Shown piece after piece: positions 8,261-17,191 of a stretch of DNA of 64,000 bases. The stretch is from an uncultured Arenicella sp. (GTDB lineage Bacteria; Pseudomonadota; Gammaproteobacteria; Arenicellales; Arenicellaceae), in NCBI GenBank assembly GCA_947499305.1, contig CANMNN010000024.1:1-64000 (forward strand), given 5' to 3'. The notes beneath the pieces were generated by a model, which saw only the letters and a list, made by a program, of their open reading frames with translations, had not been told where the DNA came from and searched no databases. A program made the position numbers and the translations under genes. Position 1 is the first letter of the stretch. The number at the start of each line of letters is the position of its first letter.

Positions 8261-9061
8261 TTACCAATGATTTCGAAGTTCTCGCAGTTTCAGAAACACC
8301 GTCTCGGCATCGGGCTCAGCATCAAGGTCTGAGAAGCGCTCGCGCAGCGCAGCAATGATCTCTTCACTGTCTAAACGAAAAAAAGTATTCACCAGGCGCT
8401 CCATCGCGATATTCGAAATAAAGTGTTTCTCACCAGGCCACTGACGAACCGCCGCAAGCAGGCTGGTAGCGGCAGCATTATTTGGTTCTCGATCCAGGGT
8501 GAACAACAAGTTGTTTTCTATATAGTCATGCCCAGGGTAAATTTTGGTTTCGTCAGGCAATAAAAAAATTTGCCGAGCGAAGGTTTGATACATGGTTTGC
8601 GGGTTCCCGCCATTATGGCAATTGCCAACACCGGCATTAAATAAGGTGTCGCCGCAGAACAGCGCGGGGGCAAGTTCGTTGCTACCCATATAATAAAGAC
8701 ACGTATGACAAAACGTATGTCCAGGCGTGTCTAAGGCAATCAGTTCAACACTGGTACCCACTTGTACGCTATCTCCCGCACGCAGCCCGACATCAACATT
8801 GGCGATTTTATCGGTCGCATTTTCGTGAGCGTATAAGGTTGCACCGGTCTCTGCTATTACCGGCTCGTTACCGCCAATATGATCATGATGCTCGTGAGTA
8901 TTAATTACACCACGGATGTTCCAACCCAGCTCTTGGGCACGCTTCAAAACCCGCTGATGGTCTAAGGGATCAATCGCTACGGCCTCCCGCGTTTCGGGGC
9001 AGGCCACCAAGTACATATAGTTTCGAAGGCTATTATTTACTGCGATTTGCTCAACTAACAT
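8261..9061 (-). CDS. gloB: Hydroxyacylglutathione hydrolase (glyoxalase II)
   Basis: Metallo-beta-lactamase-fold hydrolase that cleaves S-lactoylglutathione to lactate and glutathione, finishing methylglyoxal detoxification. It has 266 residues. The binuclear metal motif is THEHHDHIGG (55-64: H56, H58, D60, H61). The rest of the site is seen in DTPGHTFCHTC, GDTLFNAGVGNC and YPGHDYIENN, and the C-terminal substrate-binding domain ends the protein. It is transcribed leftwards from the region shared with the divergent uup gene. The gene 3' of it (the ECF42 sigma factor) converges on it, with only 27 bp between. Confidence 0.93.
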   Translation of the reverse strand: MLVEQIAVNNSLRNYMYLVACPETREAVAIDPLDHQRVLKRAQELGWNIRGVINTHEHHDHIGGNEPVIAETGATLYAHENATDKIANVDVGLRAGDSVQVGTSVELIALDTPGHTFCHTCLYYMGSNELAPALFCGDTLFNAGVGNCHNGGNPQTMYQTFARQIFLLPDETKIYPGHDYIENNLLFTLDREPNNAAATSLLAAVRQWPGEKHFISNIAMERLVNTFFRLDSEEIIAALRERFSDLDAEPDAETVFLKLRELRNHW

Positions 9062-9215
9062 AAAAATCTAAAACCTCTAACAAAAAACTCGATTGATGCT
9101 CGCCAGCCTATTTGATCTCGGTAGGCTAGGGATAGTGGCGGCATTTAGTGATACACTCTGGCCGATTTCGCAACTTATATTGCTATAAACCAACGCTGCA
9201 AAAGCAGCCTACACT

Positions 9216-11057
9216 ATGTCTTTAATAAGCCTTAAAAATGTAAGCGTTGCCTTTGGCGCTGACCCCATTTTAGACCAAGCTAATCTAATTATCGAACCCA
9301 ACGAGCGTATCGGCTTGATTGGTCGAAATGGCGCGGGTAAATCAACGCTATTAAAGATGATTGATGGAATGCTGCTACCGGACGATGGTGAGCTACTAAT
9401 CCAGCAAGGGACTATAGTCGGGCGCTTAGTGCAAGAAGTTCCAAGCGACATCGACTTTGATATCCGTAGCGTTGTAGCATTAGGAGACCAAGACTTAGGC
9501 CAAGCTCTCGCTGATTACTACTTGGCCGGCGAAGACGATATCGACGCACAAACTAAAGTCACCGAGCTCGAAGCGTGGGGCCTAGACGTGCAAGTCAAAA
9601 CTCTTTGCTCTAAGTTCGACCTAGACCCGCTCATGCAGTTCGCGCAACTCTCTGGCGGCATGAAACGCCGAGTCCTAATGGCACGCGCACTGGTTAAGCA
9701 ACCCGATATTTTACTGCTCGATGAGCCGACCAACCATTTGGATATTGATACTATTCTATGGCTTGAGGCCTTGCTGATTAGCCTAAATGTGACCATGGTG
9801 ATCATTTCGCATGACCGAAGTTTCATCGACAAATTATGCACAAGAATCATCGAGCTTGACCGCGGACTGCTCACCTCATATCCAGGCAGTTTCCAAACCT
9901 ATTTAAGCACCAAAGCCAAAGCGCTCGAAGATGAAAGCGTGGTAAATGCCAAATTTGATAAACGCCTAGCGCAAGAAGAAGTTTGGATTCGCAAAGGCAT
10001 ACAAGCGCGCCGCACTCGTAACGAGGGACGAGTGCGCGCGTTAAAGAAAATGCGCGAAGAACGATTGCAACGCCGAGAACGCCAAGGCACCGCTAACATC
10101 AACTTAAACGTTGGTGGCGGCAAGTCAGGAAAGGTAGTAATCGAAGCCGAAAATCTACACGCAAGTTTCGACGGACGCGTCATCATGAAAGACTTTTCGT
10201 GTCGCATTCTTCGTGGCGACAAAGTCGGTATTATCGGCCCGAATGGTTGTGGTAAATCAACGCTGATAAAAGTGTTAACGGGAGAGAATCAACCGCACGG
10301 CGGGAAAATTAAAATTGGCACCAATTTAGAAATTGCCTACCTAGATCAACATAGATCAGCAATTCGCGATGATTTAAGCGTGCAAGACAATGTCTCTGGC
10401 AACACTGAAATTACCATTAACGGTCAATCAAAACACATAATGGGTTACTTGCAAGATTTCTTGTTCAGCCCAGCACGTGCTCGCGCGCCCGCGGCTAAAT
10501 TGTCAGGCGGAGAACGCAACAGATTGATGCTTGCAAAATTGTTCACGCAACCGTTCAACTTTTTAGTGCTCGATGAACCAACCAATGATTTAGACTACGA
10601 GACATTAGAGCTCTTGGAGCAATTGCTAATGGACTACACCGGCACACTATTATTGGTGAGCCACGACCGTACCTTTCTAGATAATGTCGTCACTAGCACT
10701 ATCGCATTCGAGGGCGATGGTGAAGTACACGAGTACATCGGTGGATACGAAGATTGGTTACGTCAAAAGCGTGATGTAAGCGTAGCGGCCGTGCCAAAGA
10801 AAAAGGAAGACCCGGTCAAAACAAAGGCCGCAGCAAAACCCAAAAAACTCAGTTACAACTTACAGCGTGAACTAGACCAACTGCCGAAGAAAATCGACGA
10901 TCTAGAGGTCAAAATTGAAAAGTTCACTAATGAGATGGCGAAGCCAGAGTTTTATCAACAAGATCAAGCGACCATTGCATCGGTTGGCAATCAACTCAAA
11001 GAGTTACAAGAACAGCTAGACCAGTGTTTTGTTAGATGGGAAGAGCTAGAAGCTTAA
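9216..11057 (+). CDS. uup: ABC-F family ATPase Uup
   Basis: Soluble ABC protein with two nucleotide-binding domains and no membrane part. It is implicated in ribosome-associated functions and in transposon precise excision. It has 613 residues. Domain 1 has Walker A GRNGAGKST (36-44), signature LSGGMKRR and LLLDEPTNHLD. The linker is the highly basic ABC-F arm (about 255-300, many Arg/Lys). Domain 2 has GPNGCGKST, LSGGERNR and LVLDEPTNDLD. The C-terminal ~75 residues (after a Lys/Pro-rich hinge) are the Uup-type coiled coil that binds DNA in E. coli. Its length and C-terminal domain separate it from EttA and YheS. Confidence 0.92.
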   Translation: MSLISLKNVSVAFGADPILDQANLIIEPNERIGLIGRNGAGKSTLLKMIDGMLLPDDGELLIQQGTIVGRLVQEVPSDIDFDIRSVVALGDQDLGQALADYYLAGEDDIDAQTKVTELEAWGLDVQVKTLCSKFDLDPLMQFAQLSGGMKRRVLMARALVKQPDILLLDEPTNHLDIDTILWLEALLISLNVTMVIISHDRSFIDKLCTRIIELDRGLLTSYPGSFQTYLSTKAKALEDESVVNAKFDKRLAQEEVWIRKGIQARRTRNEGRVRALKKMREERLQRRERQGTANINLNVGGGKSGKVVIEAENLHASFDGRVIMKDFSCRILRGDKVGIIGPNGCGKSTLIKVLTGENQPHGGKIKIGTNLEIAYLDQHRSAIRDDLSVQDNVSGNTEITINGQSKHIMGYLQDFLFSPARARAPAAKLSGGERNRLMLAKLFTQPFNFLVLDEPTNDLDYETLELLEQLLMDYTGTLLLVSHDRTFLDNVVTSTIAFEGDGEVHEYIGGYEDWLRQKRDVSVAAVPKKKEDPVKTKAAAKPKKLSYNLQRELDQLPKKIDDLEVKIEKFTNEMAKPEFYQQDQATIASVGNQLKELQEQLDQCFVRWEELEA

Positions 11058-11210
11058 TCGGTTTTTGCTCGTAGAACGGTCGATCCAATCTCGGCAATCA
11101 AAATGCATCTAGTGATTTCATCGTATACCGCGGCCGAATAAGATTCAGTAAATCTGTGAAGCTGTAATACGCAGCCCAACTGAACCCTAAAGGTAAGTAC
11201 TCCGCTGTCG

Positions 11211-12239
11211 ATAAACAGAATACTAATCACGATTTTTAGCCTACTGATCGTTTTACTCAGCTCGCTATTTGCGAGTTTAATGCTACCTTCCGATACTCGC
11301 CTGCAGATAGCTGAGGCAGAACATCGACGTTATGAGTCCTTCATCTTGGCGGACGAACTTCGTCAAAGCTCAGATGACTTGACCAAGATGGCGGGACTAT
11401 ACGTGAGCACTGGCGAACAAAAATACCTTGTTCACTTTGATGAGATCAAGGGCATTCGCTCAGGCCTAGAACCCCGCCCTCAAGACTACTCGCTAGTTTA
11501 CTGGGACATTGTCATTGGTGAGAACGGTGCGCGACCCACTCCCGATGGAGAAACCATTTCATTACGTGATTTGATGATCGAACTAAGGTCGAGGTTGCAC
11601 GTTTGCACAACACGGGCCGATGCTTGATCATGCTCGCCCTCAGCATAAGTTTCGCTGTCCTTTTCTTAAGCATTGCATCGGTGTTTATACTGCGTCGCAA
11701 AGTACTAGTTCCATTATCGATGGTTTCAGGTGCCACTAAACAAGTTAGCAGCGGAAACTACCATTGCCGATGAATTTCCTAAAGTTGGCGAGATGTTTGC
11801 TGTCTTGGTGAACTTCACTCAATTATCCGAATCACTTGGACCGGTCGAATTGGTCAAACTACTACATGGTTGTCGCGGGAATTCCTGAACCTGCCGCCGA
11901 TCATGCACATCGGCTATGTGGCTTTGCTCTAGCGGTTCGTGAAGAGTTCGCTCGCTTTGTTAGCAATCGGGGACTTGATATCAATATCCGTATCGGCGCT
12001 CATTCAGGAACGGCAGTTGCCGGGGGTGTCGGAACCAAAAAATCCGCCTAAGACCTCTGGGGCGATGTCGTCAATGTGGCCAGTCGCATGGAATCAAGTG
12101 GCAGCATCGGCCAAATACACGTTTTAAATGCCTTTAAAACTCGACTACAAGACAGTTATAACTTTGAGTTAAACGGCGACATCGAGATTAAAGGCAAGGG
12201 CCTTATGAAAACCTACTTTCTAAAAGGCTTACGCTACTA
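11211..12239 (+). pseudogene. Decayed membrane-bound class III adenylate/guanylate cyclase
   Basis: Pieces of one protein lie in order but in different frames. From 11211 a frame encodes a transmembrane helix (INRILITIFSLLIVLLSSLF) beginning with ATA where an ATG would be expected, preceded by AAAGGTAAG. It runs through a periplasmic-sensor-like part to a stop near 11627. Around 11585 the sense shifts frame and gives a second membrane helix and a HAMP-like start, ending at a TGA. After another shift come FTQLSESLGPVELVKLL, then VVAGIPEPAADHA, with the ~30 residues normally between them missing. The catalytic region continues through NIRIGAHSGTAVAGGVGTKK, is broken by TAA in place of the Tyr codon before DLWGD, and ends in VVNVASRMESSG and IKGKGLMKTYFL. 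At least two frameshifts, one deletion and one stop make it non-functional. Confidence 0.88.
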
Positions 12240-12319
12240 ATTGTTTGCGCTAGACTTCTCTACAGATATCTCCTCGCCGATTTTTTGCTATAACTCAATT
12301 TTACTTTACCAACAAATTT

Positions 12320-12841
12320 CTAAGTAAAATTAGCGGCGTTCTGGATTACTAAGTCAGCGCGCTCGGCCGCCCAGAAGGTGCCGTTAACGGTTTGCATGCC
12401 ACGCTCTCTGGCATCAACAGCCATTTGCCTGGCGCGCTCCTCGCCGAAGCGATTTACCGGAAACGCCTTCGAAACACTCTCACCGTTTACATCTGGCCAA
12501 TTGGCTTCCCAATACCAAGACTCTTTGACTGTTCCATCTTTTAGAGTATAGGTTTTTCGATATGTGTAAACGCCAGTGATGCCGGATTTATTGTGTCGAC
12601 GCTTAATATTACAAAATTCTTTTCGGCTTATGGGCGGATGCTCTTGAACCAACTGATCACGATATTGTTTAGCGCTTTTTAATGCTAAGTCGCTTCCTCC
12701 GTGTTTTTTATCAGTGAAATTTTTTACATGGCGCTTACCGTGGCGACGTAAGCTGACTCTCCATGCGTGCGCATTTTGGCGCTCACAATCGATTCGTGAA
12801 ATCCCGTATGAGTCATTTGGTGTGTTGTTAGCTTTATTCAT
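12320..12841 (-). CDS. AP2-domain-like protein with two repeats
   Basis: A 173-residue, very basic protein. Residues ~85-150 resemble the AP2/ERF DNA-binding fold: SGITGVYTYRKTY, then a strand with WYWEANWPD, then AFPVNRFGEERARQMAV as the amphipathic helix. Residues ~11-65 look like a diverged first copy (YGISRID, HAWRVSLRRHGKRHVKNF, then a helix rich in Ala/Lys). Bacterial AP2-like domains occur alone, in homing-type HNH nucleases and in phage-like proteins. No nuclease motif is seen here. A good ribosome binding site (AGGAG, 7 bp before the ATG) supports the start. Its neighbours are a dead cyclase and an unrelated secreted protein, so the context gives no function. A DNA-binding role is inferred only from the fold. 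Confidence 0.7.
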   Translation of the reverse strand: MNKANNTPNDSYGISRIDCERQNAHAWRVSLRRHGKRHVKNFTDKKHGGSDLALKSAKQYRDQLVQEHPPISRKEFCNIKRRHNKSGITGVYTYRKTYTLKDGTVKESWYWEANWPDVNGESVSKAFPVNRFGEERARQMAVDARERGMQTVNGTFWAAERADLVIQNAANFT

Positions 12842-12933
12842 GTTAATACTCCTATATAAACGACATGGAAACTTTTGGCGTATCGTGATTAGCTCAACTA
12901 AAGAGCCAAAAGTCCCAATATGTCGAATAAGAT

Positions 12934-13260
12934 CTAGCTATCAAAAGCTGCAGATATGATTTCGCCCACTCTGCTCAACTTGCATGTGACATCGCCAATG
13001 AATTCTCCAGAACGACTGTCGGTAAGTTTCATGCGATATTGCAGTTGGCGGCTTGAATGATCGTGATCAAGTTCGGCAGATGAAAGCTCTCGATTGTCTA
13101 CGACAATTCTCGCCGCATTCTGATCACGTTGTTGCATTGCTTTTGCTGCACAGCTACGAAAGCTTTGGTCAACCGTTGTCGCGTGAGCGCCGTTGGCGCT
13201 TAATAGCGTCGCAGTAAGAATTAGAGTTTTGAAAATTCCAGTAGTACGAAGATAAGACAT
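12934..13260 (-). CDS. Small secreted protein of unknown function
   Basis: A 108-residue protein with a clear Sec signal peptide: positive N-terminus, hydrophobic TLILTATLLSA, and likely cleavage after AHA (about residue 27). The mature part has two cysteines (near 37 and 92) that could form a disulfide in the periplasm, and a C-terminal half of alternating strands (YRMKLTDSRSGEFIGDVTCKL). An AGGA-like ribosome binding site precedes the ATG. I do not recognise the family. It is 92 bp upstream of the AP2-like gene and on the same strand, but a joint role is not evident. Confidence 0.6.
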   Translation of the reverse strand: MSYLRTTGIFKTLILTATLLSANGAHATTVDQSFRSCAAKAMQQRDQNAARIVVDNRELSSAELDHDHSSRQLQYRMKLTDSRSGEFIGDVTCKLSRVGEIISAAFDS

Positions 13261-13674
13261 AATAATATTCCTGCATTACATTTAGATTAAGAACTCGATG
13301 TCGAGAACCAAAACCGGTTCGTCAAACCCAAATTGGAATGGCGAAATCTGGTCACACTTAAACGGTAATCGCGCTGAGGTCTTTTTAAAAATGAGGTTTT
13401 TTTATTCTCAGCATAACTTCTTGATATATGAAGCATGCCAATGGTGCGCTACGCCAATCTATCTTGGTGCATGTCTCTGCAAACCGAAGAAAGCTGGTGT
13501 TTTAAGGTTGCACAGTTTCGGTGCAGAAGTGGCTCTACCTCAGAGTGAAGGAGAGCTGATATTTTTATATTGTTAAGAAATTTTAAGCAAACCGTCCTTG
13601 GTTTATGCAATAAATGCGCCTCTATCTAATACTCGACTAAATCAAATGTTTAATAGAATAGCTCAGACTTCTAG
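13261..13674. other. Intergenic stretch without a firm gene
   Basis: A 414-bp gap between the 3' end of the M56 peptidase gene and the 5' end of the small secreted protein gene, so it should hold the promoter of the latter. A plus-strand frame at 13298-13576 (92 codons) is open, but it lacks a ribosome binding site and any recognisable domain. The segment 13580-13674 is AT-rich with no clear terminator hairpin. Confidence 0.4.
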
Positions 13675-15285
13675 TTAATAGGGAGCGCTACTGACTTTCT
13701 CCCTTGCATTTTTCGCCGCCAAGCGAGCCTTTTCACGCGTCTTCTGCATTTGCGCCCGCTCTTTACTCAGCTGCTTTTGCATTGCTCTTAGCTCCTTAGC
13801 CGATTTTTTAAGTTCAGCCCTATTTGCGTTTTCGTTGGCGGCTGCACGCTCAACACTTTTAAGCGCTTCGGCTAACTCCTGTTCAGCGATCGCAAGCTCT
13901 GAAGCTCCGGCGCTTAAAATTTCGATGTCGATGTCACCCAAGGCTTCGAGCTCTTTTAGCGCCTCTAACTCCCCTAAGCCCTCTATGCCCACAAGACTTT
14001 CTAAACTTGCGAGACCCGCCAAGCCTTGTAAGCCTTCAAGGCCCTCTAAACTCTCGAGAACATCGATCACACGCACATTGTCAGTGCCGCCGTTGGTTCG
14101 AATAGTAATCACACGATGTCCATCGCTAAGTTCTCCATCAAGCTCTAGGTCAATTTCACCATCTATGCCAATGCCAATCTCCTGCATAAGCGCTTCGTAT
14201 TTCGCTTGGTCTTGCTCTGTCATTCCTCGACGTTCGCCGTTTTCAATTACGTACTTTTCACCGTCCTCCTCTATGTACGAGACGTCATCGTCATTGAGCT
14301 TCACATTATGCTTTTGAGCTTCTTTTACGATCACTTTGACTTTGCGATCCTGTTTATCATCGTCACCAGCCAATGCTAAGGAGTATACCGACGCAAAACA
14401 TACGAGAAGGCCTGCAGAGAGGCTTATCATTAGTTTTTTAGATGTGCTAAATGTAGATTTAATATTCAAAATTCGTTCCTCTAGTTGATTAAACATCTTC
14501 CAAGAACAAAGTAAGCTAACCGAGTGTGTGGCAGACACGGTTGATAGGAGTGCGTGACCATAGTGATGCTGGTCACGCGAATCAGAATTTTTTAAAACTA
14601 GGTAATCACAATAAAGCTCTTGGTCATGCCTAAAAGCTTGGCGTGCAAAATACACAATGGGGTTAAACCAAAGTAGGCAAACCAATGCATCCCAAGCTAA
14701 ATTAAGCCATAGATGACCTTGGCGAATATGCTGCTCCTCGTGTTTAACAATGAGGTCTAACTGGCGATTGCTCAATTGCCGGACAAGTTCGGTTGGGAAA
14801 TAAATAGCAGGTGAAAGAAAGCCATAAACCGCCGGCGAAAAACCCTCTTTTTGAACCGAAATCAAGGGGTAACGAGAGTTAATATTCAATACTTCGGGTG
14901 CTTGAATTCGCTTTAGCTCTTTACGTAGATTTTGATGTTGTAGTACCAATCGTAAGCCCAGAAGCAAAGCGACGCTAAGCGCGGTAATTAGAACAAGTAG
15001 CAGGTAATCAAAACTCGTCTGAGCGGCATTTTCTAACCCTATCGGCGTGCTCGGGATATATTGATATACAACGCGTTGTACGGGCTCGACTACTCTAGAT
15101 CCTGTGAAATCGATGCTCGACAATATTGCACTGGCAACTAATGCCAACGGCGCGCTTAGCCAAAGTAGGTATAGGTTATACAGAGCAGCAAAGCGTCTTA
15201 ATATGGTACGCGCTATAAGAATAATGCCGAGCAGTAAGCTAACGTCAACGTTAAACTGCCAAAGCCAGTGCGCGAATTCAGTCAT
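13675..15285 (-). CDS. M56-family (BlaR1/MecR1-like) membrane zinc peptidase
   Basis: A 536-residue integral membrane protease of the BlaR1 type, thought to cleave the partner BlaI-family repressor when it senses a cell-envelope signal. Membrane helices lie near 14-28, 36-57 and 93-115. The zinc site is HEEQH (182-186) with a probable third ligand in DQELYCDYLVL (near 223). Another helix (285-306) follows. Instead of a penicillin-binding sensor domain, the C-terminal ~230 residues form an acidic extension. It contains a leucine/glycine repeat with period 3 (about 410-449, LEGLEGLQGLAGL type) and then an Ala/Lys/Glu coiled coil (about 465-532). So it is not a beta-lactam sensor of the classical type. 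It overlaps the blaI-like gene by 8 bp. Confidence 0.85.
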   Translation of the reverse strand: MTEFAHWLWQFNVDVSLLLGIILIARTILRRFAALYNLYLLWLSAPLALVASAILSSIDFTGSRVVEPVQRVVYQYIPSTPIGLENAAQTSFDYLLLVLITALSVALLLGLRLVLQHQNLRKELKRIQAPEVLNINSRYPLISVQKEGFSPAVYGFLSPAIYFPTELVRQLSNRQLDLIVKHEEQHIRQGHLWLNLAWDALVCLLWFNPIVYFARQAFRHDQELYCDYLVLKNSDSRDQHHYGHALLSTVSATHSVSLLCSWKMFNQLEERILNIKSTFSTSKKLMISLSAGLLVCFASVYSLALAGDDDKQDRKVKVIVKEAQKHNVKLNDDDVSYIEEDGEKYVIENGERRGMTEQDQAKYEALMQEIGIGIDGEIDLELDGELSDGHRVITIRTNGGTDNVRVIDVLESLEGLEGLQGLAGLASLESLVGIEGLGELEALKELEALGDIDIEILSAGASELAIAEQELAEALKSVERAAANENANRAELKKSAKELRAMQKQLSKERAQMQKTREKARLAAKNAREKVSSAPY

Positions 15286-15649
15286 GATTCGCCTCTTTGT
15301 CTAGTAGACCTTTGAGATAATCTAACTCTTCTTGTGAGAGCTGTTTGTTCTGCACAAAGGTCGCCAACAATTGTTTGATATCGCCTTTGAATACGCGCTC
15401 TAAGAAACCCGAACTCTCTTCACTGAGAACTTCGTGGCGCTCAACTATTGGAGAATATAAATAGCGTCTACCGTCTTGGGTAAACGAAACCACTTGCTTT
15501 TTCACCAAGCGATTTAAAAAACTTTTGACTGTTTTTTCAGTCCAGTCATGTTGTTGCAAACGCGCGACTACGTCACCGCTGCTCAATGGAGACTCCTGCC
15601 ACAGAACCTCCATTACTTTATGTTCTGATTCACTAACTCGGTTAGACAT
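15278..15649 (-). CDS. BlaI/MecI/CopY-family transcriptional repressor
   Basis: A 123-residue winged-helix repressor. The N-terminal half has VSESEHKVMEVLWQESPLSSGDVV and the recognition-helix region WTEKTVKSFLNRLVKKQ. The segment YLYSPIVERHE corresponds to the wing and the start of the dimerisation helices, where BlaR-type proteases usually cut. It is the first gene of a two-gene unit and overlaps the M56 peptidase gene by 8 bp, the normal blaI-blaR order. Two dyads upstream (15685-15724) are probably its own operators. No beta-lactamase gene is nearby in the window, so the regulated target is likely the pair itself plus genes elsewhere. Confidence 0.9.
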   Translation of the reverse strand: MSNRVSESEHKVMEVLWQESPLSSGDVVARLQQHDWTEKTVKSFLNRLVKKQVVSFTQDGRRYLYSPIVERHEVLSEESSGFLERVFKGDIKQLLATFVQNKQLSQEELDYLKGLLDKEANHD

Positions 15650-15684
15650 GCTTTGCTGCCGAAAAATATAGGTTATTGTAGTTT

Positions 15685-15700
15685 GATTACGTCTGTAATC
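15685..15700 (-). promoter_or_regulatory. BlaI-type operator 1 (GATTAC-N4-GTAATC)
   Basis: Perfect 6-bp inverted repeat GATTACgtctGTAATC, 36 bp upstream of the blaI-like start. It fits the TTAC/GTAA core of BlaI/MecI operators. It lies between a possible -35 (TTACGA) and -10 (TACAAT, 18-bp spacing) on the minus strand, so binding would block transcription. Confidence 0.75.
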
Positions 15701-15708
15701 GTAATGAA

Positions 15709-15724
15709 GATTACAAGCGTAATC
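15709..15724 (-). promoter_or_regulatory. BlaI-type operator 2 (GATTAC-N4-GTAATC)
   Basis: A second copy of the same dyad, GATTACaagcGTAATC, 24 bp centre-to-centre from the first. Identical half-sites with a different spacer argue for a selected protein-binding site, not chance. Confidence 0.75.
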
Positions 15725-15793
15725 ATTCTACGTCAAGCAGGTTACAAAGAGTTAAGCTAAATATGAACGTGGGAGCAAAGTCAGTAAAAATTG

Positions 15794-17191
15794 CTAAGCC
15801 ACAGCAACTAGGCCCATCAACACATAGGCCGCGATGGTAATGCCCCCGCAAAACAGCGCATACGGCAGCTGAGTTTTAACATGATCGAGAATGTCACAAC
15901 CTGCAGCTAAGGACGACACCGCCGTTGTATCCGACACAGGCGAGCAATGATCACCAAACACTCCGCCGCCCAACACGGCGGCGAGAACTAGAGAGGGAGG
16001 TAAGTCGAGGTTTATCGCAATGGGCATCGCGATCGGCACGAGTAGCGCAAAGGTTCCCCATGAAGTGCCCGTGGTAAAAGACGCAAATGCGCCAGCGATA
16101 AATACCACCGCAGGCACCAAGAACAAGGGAAGGTAATCGGCGACCAAACCCGAAATATAAACGCCCGTTCCTAGCTCTTTAACACTTGCTCCCAATGCGA
16201 TCGAGAGCAAGAGTATCGCAACCAAAGGCAAAATCTCCGACACGCCCTTAAAGCCTTCTTCGACTAATTGTCGATGACTAAAACGAGGTTGCCTGATCAG
16301 CATTAGAAACGACACCACCAAGGCCGCAATGGTGGCGTACAACACCGAAGCAGAACCGCTGCCATCCATTAACTTGCCATTACCTGTCCAGAACATAAAA
16401 GCGATCATGCCAAACACAATAACAGCCAAAGGTAGCAACATGTCGCGCGCGCGGCCTTGACGTTCTTGGCTGGAATCGTCAGTCGAAGTCGGCATTTTTC
16501 CAGCGCCAGACTGAGTCGACTCAGTCGCGGCCATTGGCCCATAGACCTTGCCAGTCCAAACTGTATAGAACACCACGACTAAGGTTGATAAGGCGTAGAT
16601 GTTAAGAGGTATAGTGCCAAGCAAAATGCTAACAGCAGATTGCTCCATTTCATACGGCGCAATAATCCCAAGCACGAATGCACCCCAACCGTTCAAGAGT
16701 ATTAGTATGCAAATTGGCGCCGATGTACTGTCGATAATGTACGCCAAGCGCTCGCGACTCATATTGAACTTATCAAACAATCCTCGCGAAACAATGCCTG
16801 CCGTAAGCACGCTCAAGTTTGACTCAATAAAGACGACGACACCGGTTATAAAAGTCATCAATCCGGTACGTCGAGCCGTTTTGGCCATGCCACTGCGCAC
16901 CATCAATTGCACCGTAGCATTAACACCACCGGAGAATCGCATGAAGGCTAAAACTGCACCGATTAATACGCTGAAAAGAAGAATTCGTGCATTGCCAGCA
17001 CTTGAAAAAACAGCGACGACCCGTTCGATCGCCTGAACAAAGGCATCGATTAAAAAATAGTTACCAGTTTTAATCAACAATAAGTATTCTGATACGAAAA
17101 CAGCTAAAACTAAAGCCGCCACAACTTCTTTACGCCAAAGCACAAACGCGATGGCAACAGCTGCAGGTAATAGACTAAACACTTCAGGCAT
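15794..17191 (-). CDS. NhaC-family Na+/H+ antiporter-like membrane protein (first copy)
   Basis: A 465-residue polytopic inner-membrane protein with about 11-12 hydrophobic helices. Family signs are the re-entrant and helix motifs FGDHCSPVSDTTAVSSLAAGCD near the C-terminus, SFTTGTSWGTFALLVPIAMP, and YIIDSTSAPICILI around 145. These proteins exchange Na+ for H+, or in some cases move organic acids. The substrate cannot be fixed here. Its start overlaps the metC stop by 8 bp, so it belongs to the eamA-metC-nhaC unit. A paralogue lies at 26934-28427. Confidence 0.85.
   Translation of the reverse strand: MPEVFSLLPAAVAIAFVLWRKEVVAALVLAVFVSEYLLLIKTGNYFLIDAFVQAIERVVAVFSSAGNARILLFSVLIGAVLAFMRFSGGVNATVQLMVRSGMAKTARRTGLMTFITGVVVFIESNLSVLTAGIVSRGLFDKFNMSRERLAYIIDSTSAPICILILLNGWGAFVLGIIAPYEMEQSAVSILLGTIPLNIYALSTLVVVFYTVWTGKVYGPMAATESTQSGAGKMPTSTDDSSQERQGRARDMLLPLAVIVFGMIAFMFWTGNGKLMDGSGSASVLYATIAALVVSFLMLIRQPRFSHRQLVEEGFKGVSEILPLVAILLLSIALGASVKELGTGVYISGLVADYLPLFLVPAVVFIAGAFASFTTGTSWGTFALLVPIAMPIAINLDLPPSLVLAAVLGGGVFGDHCSPVSDTTAVSSLAAGCDILDHVKTQLPYALFCGGITIAAYVLMGLVAVA

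Noticed and set aside
13298..13576. 92-codon plus-strand frame near the small secreted protein gene
   Set aside because: No ribosome binding site, no recognisable domain, and an amino acid make-up typical of chance frames.
13835..14317. Long Ser-rich frame opposite the M56 peptidase gene
   Set aside because: It is the antisense of the Leu/Glu/Gly repeat and acidic region, which by composition lacks stops on the other strand.
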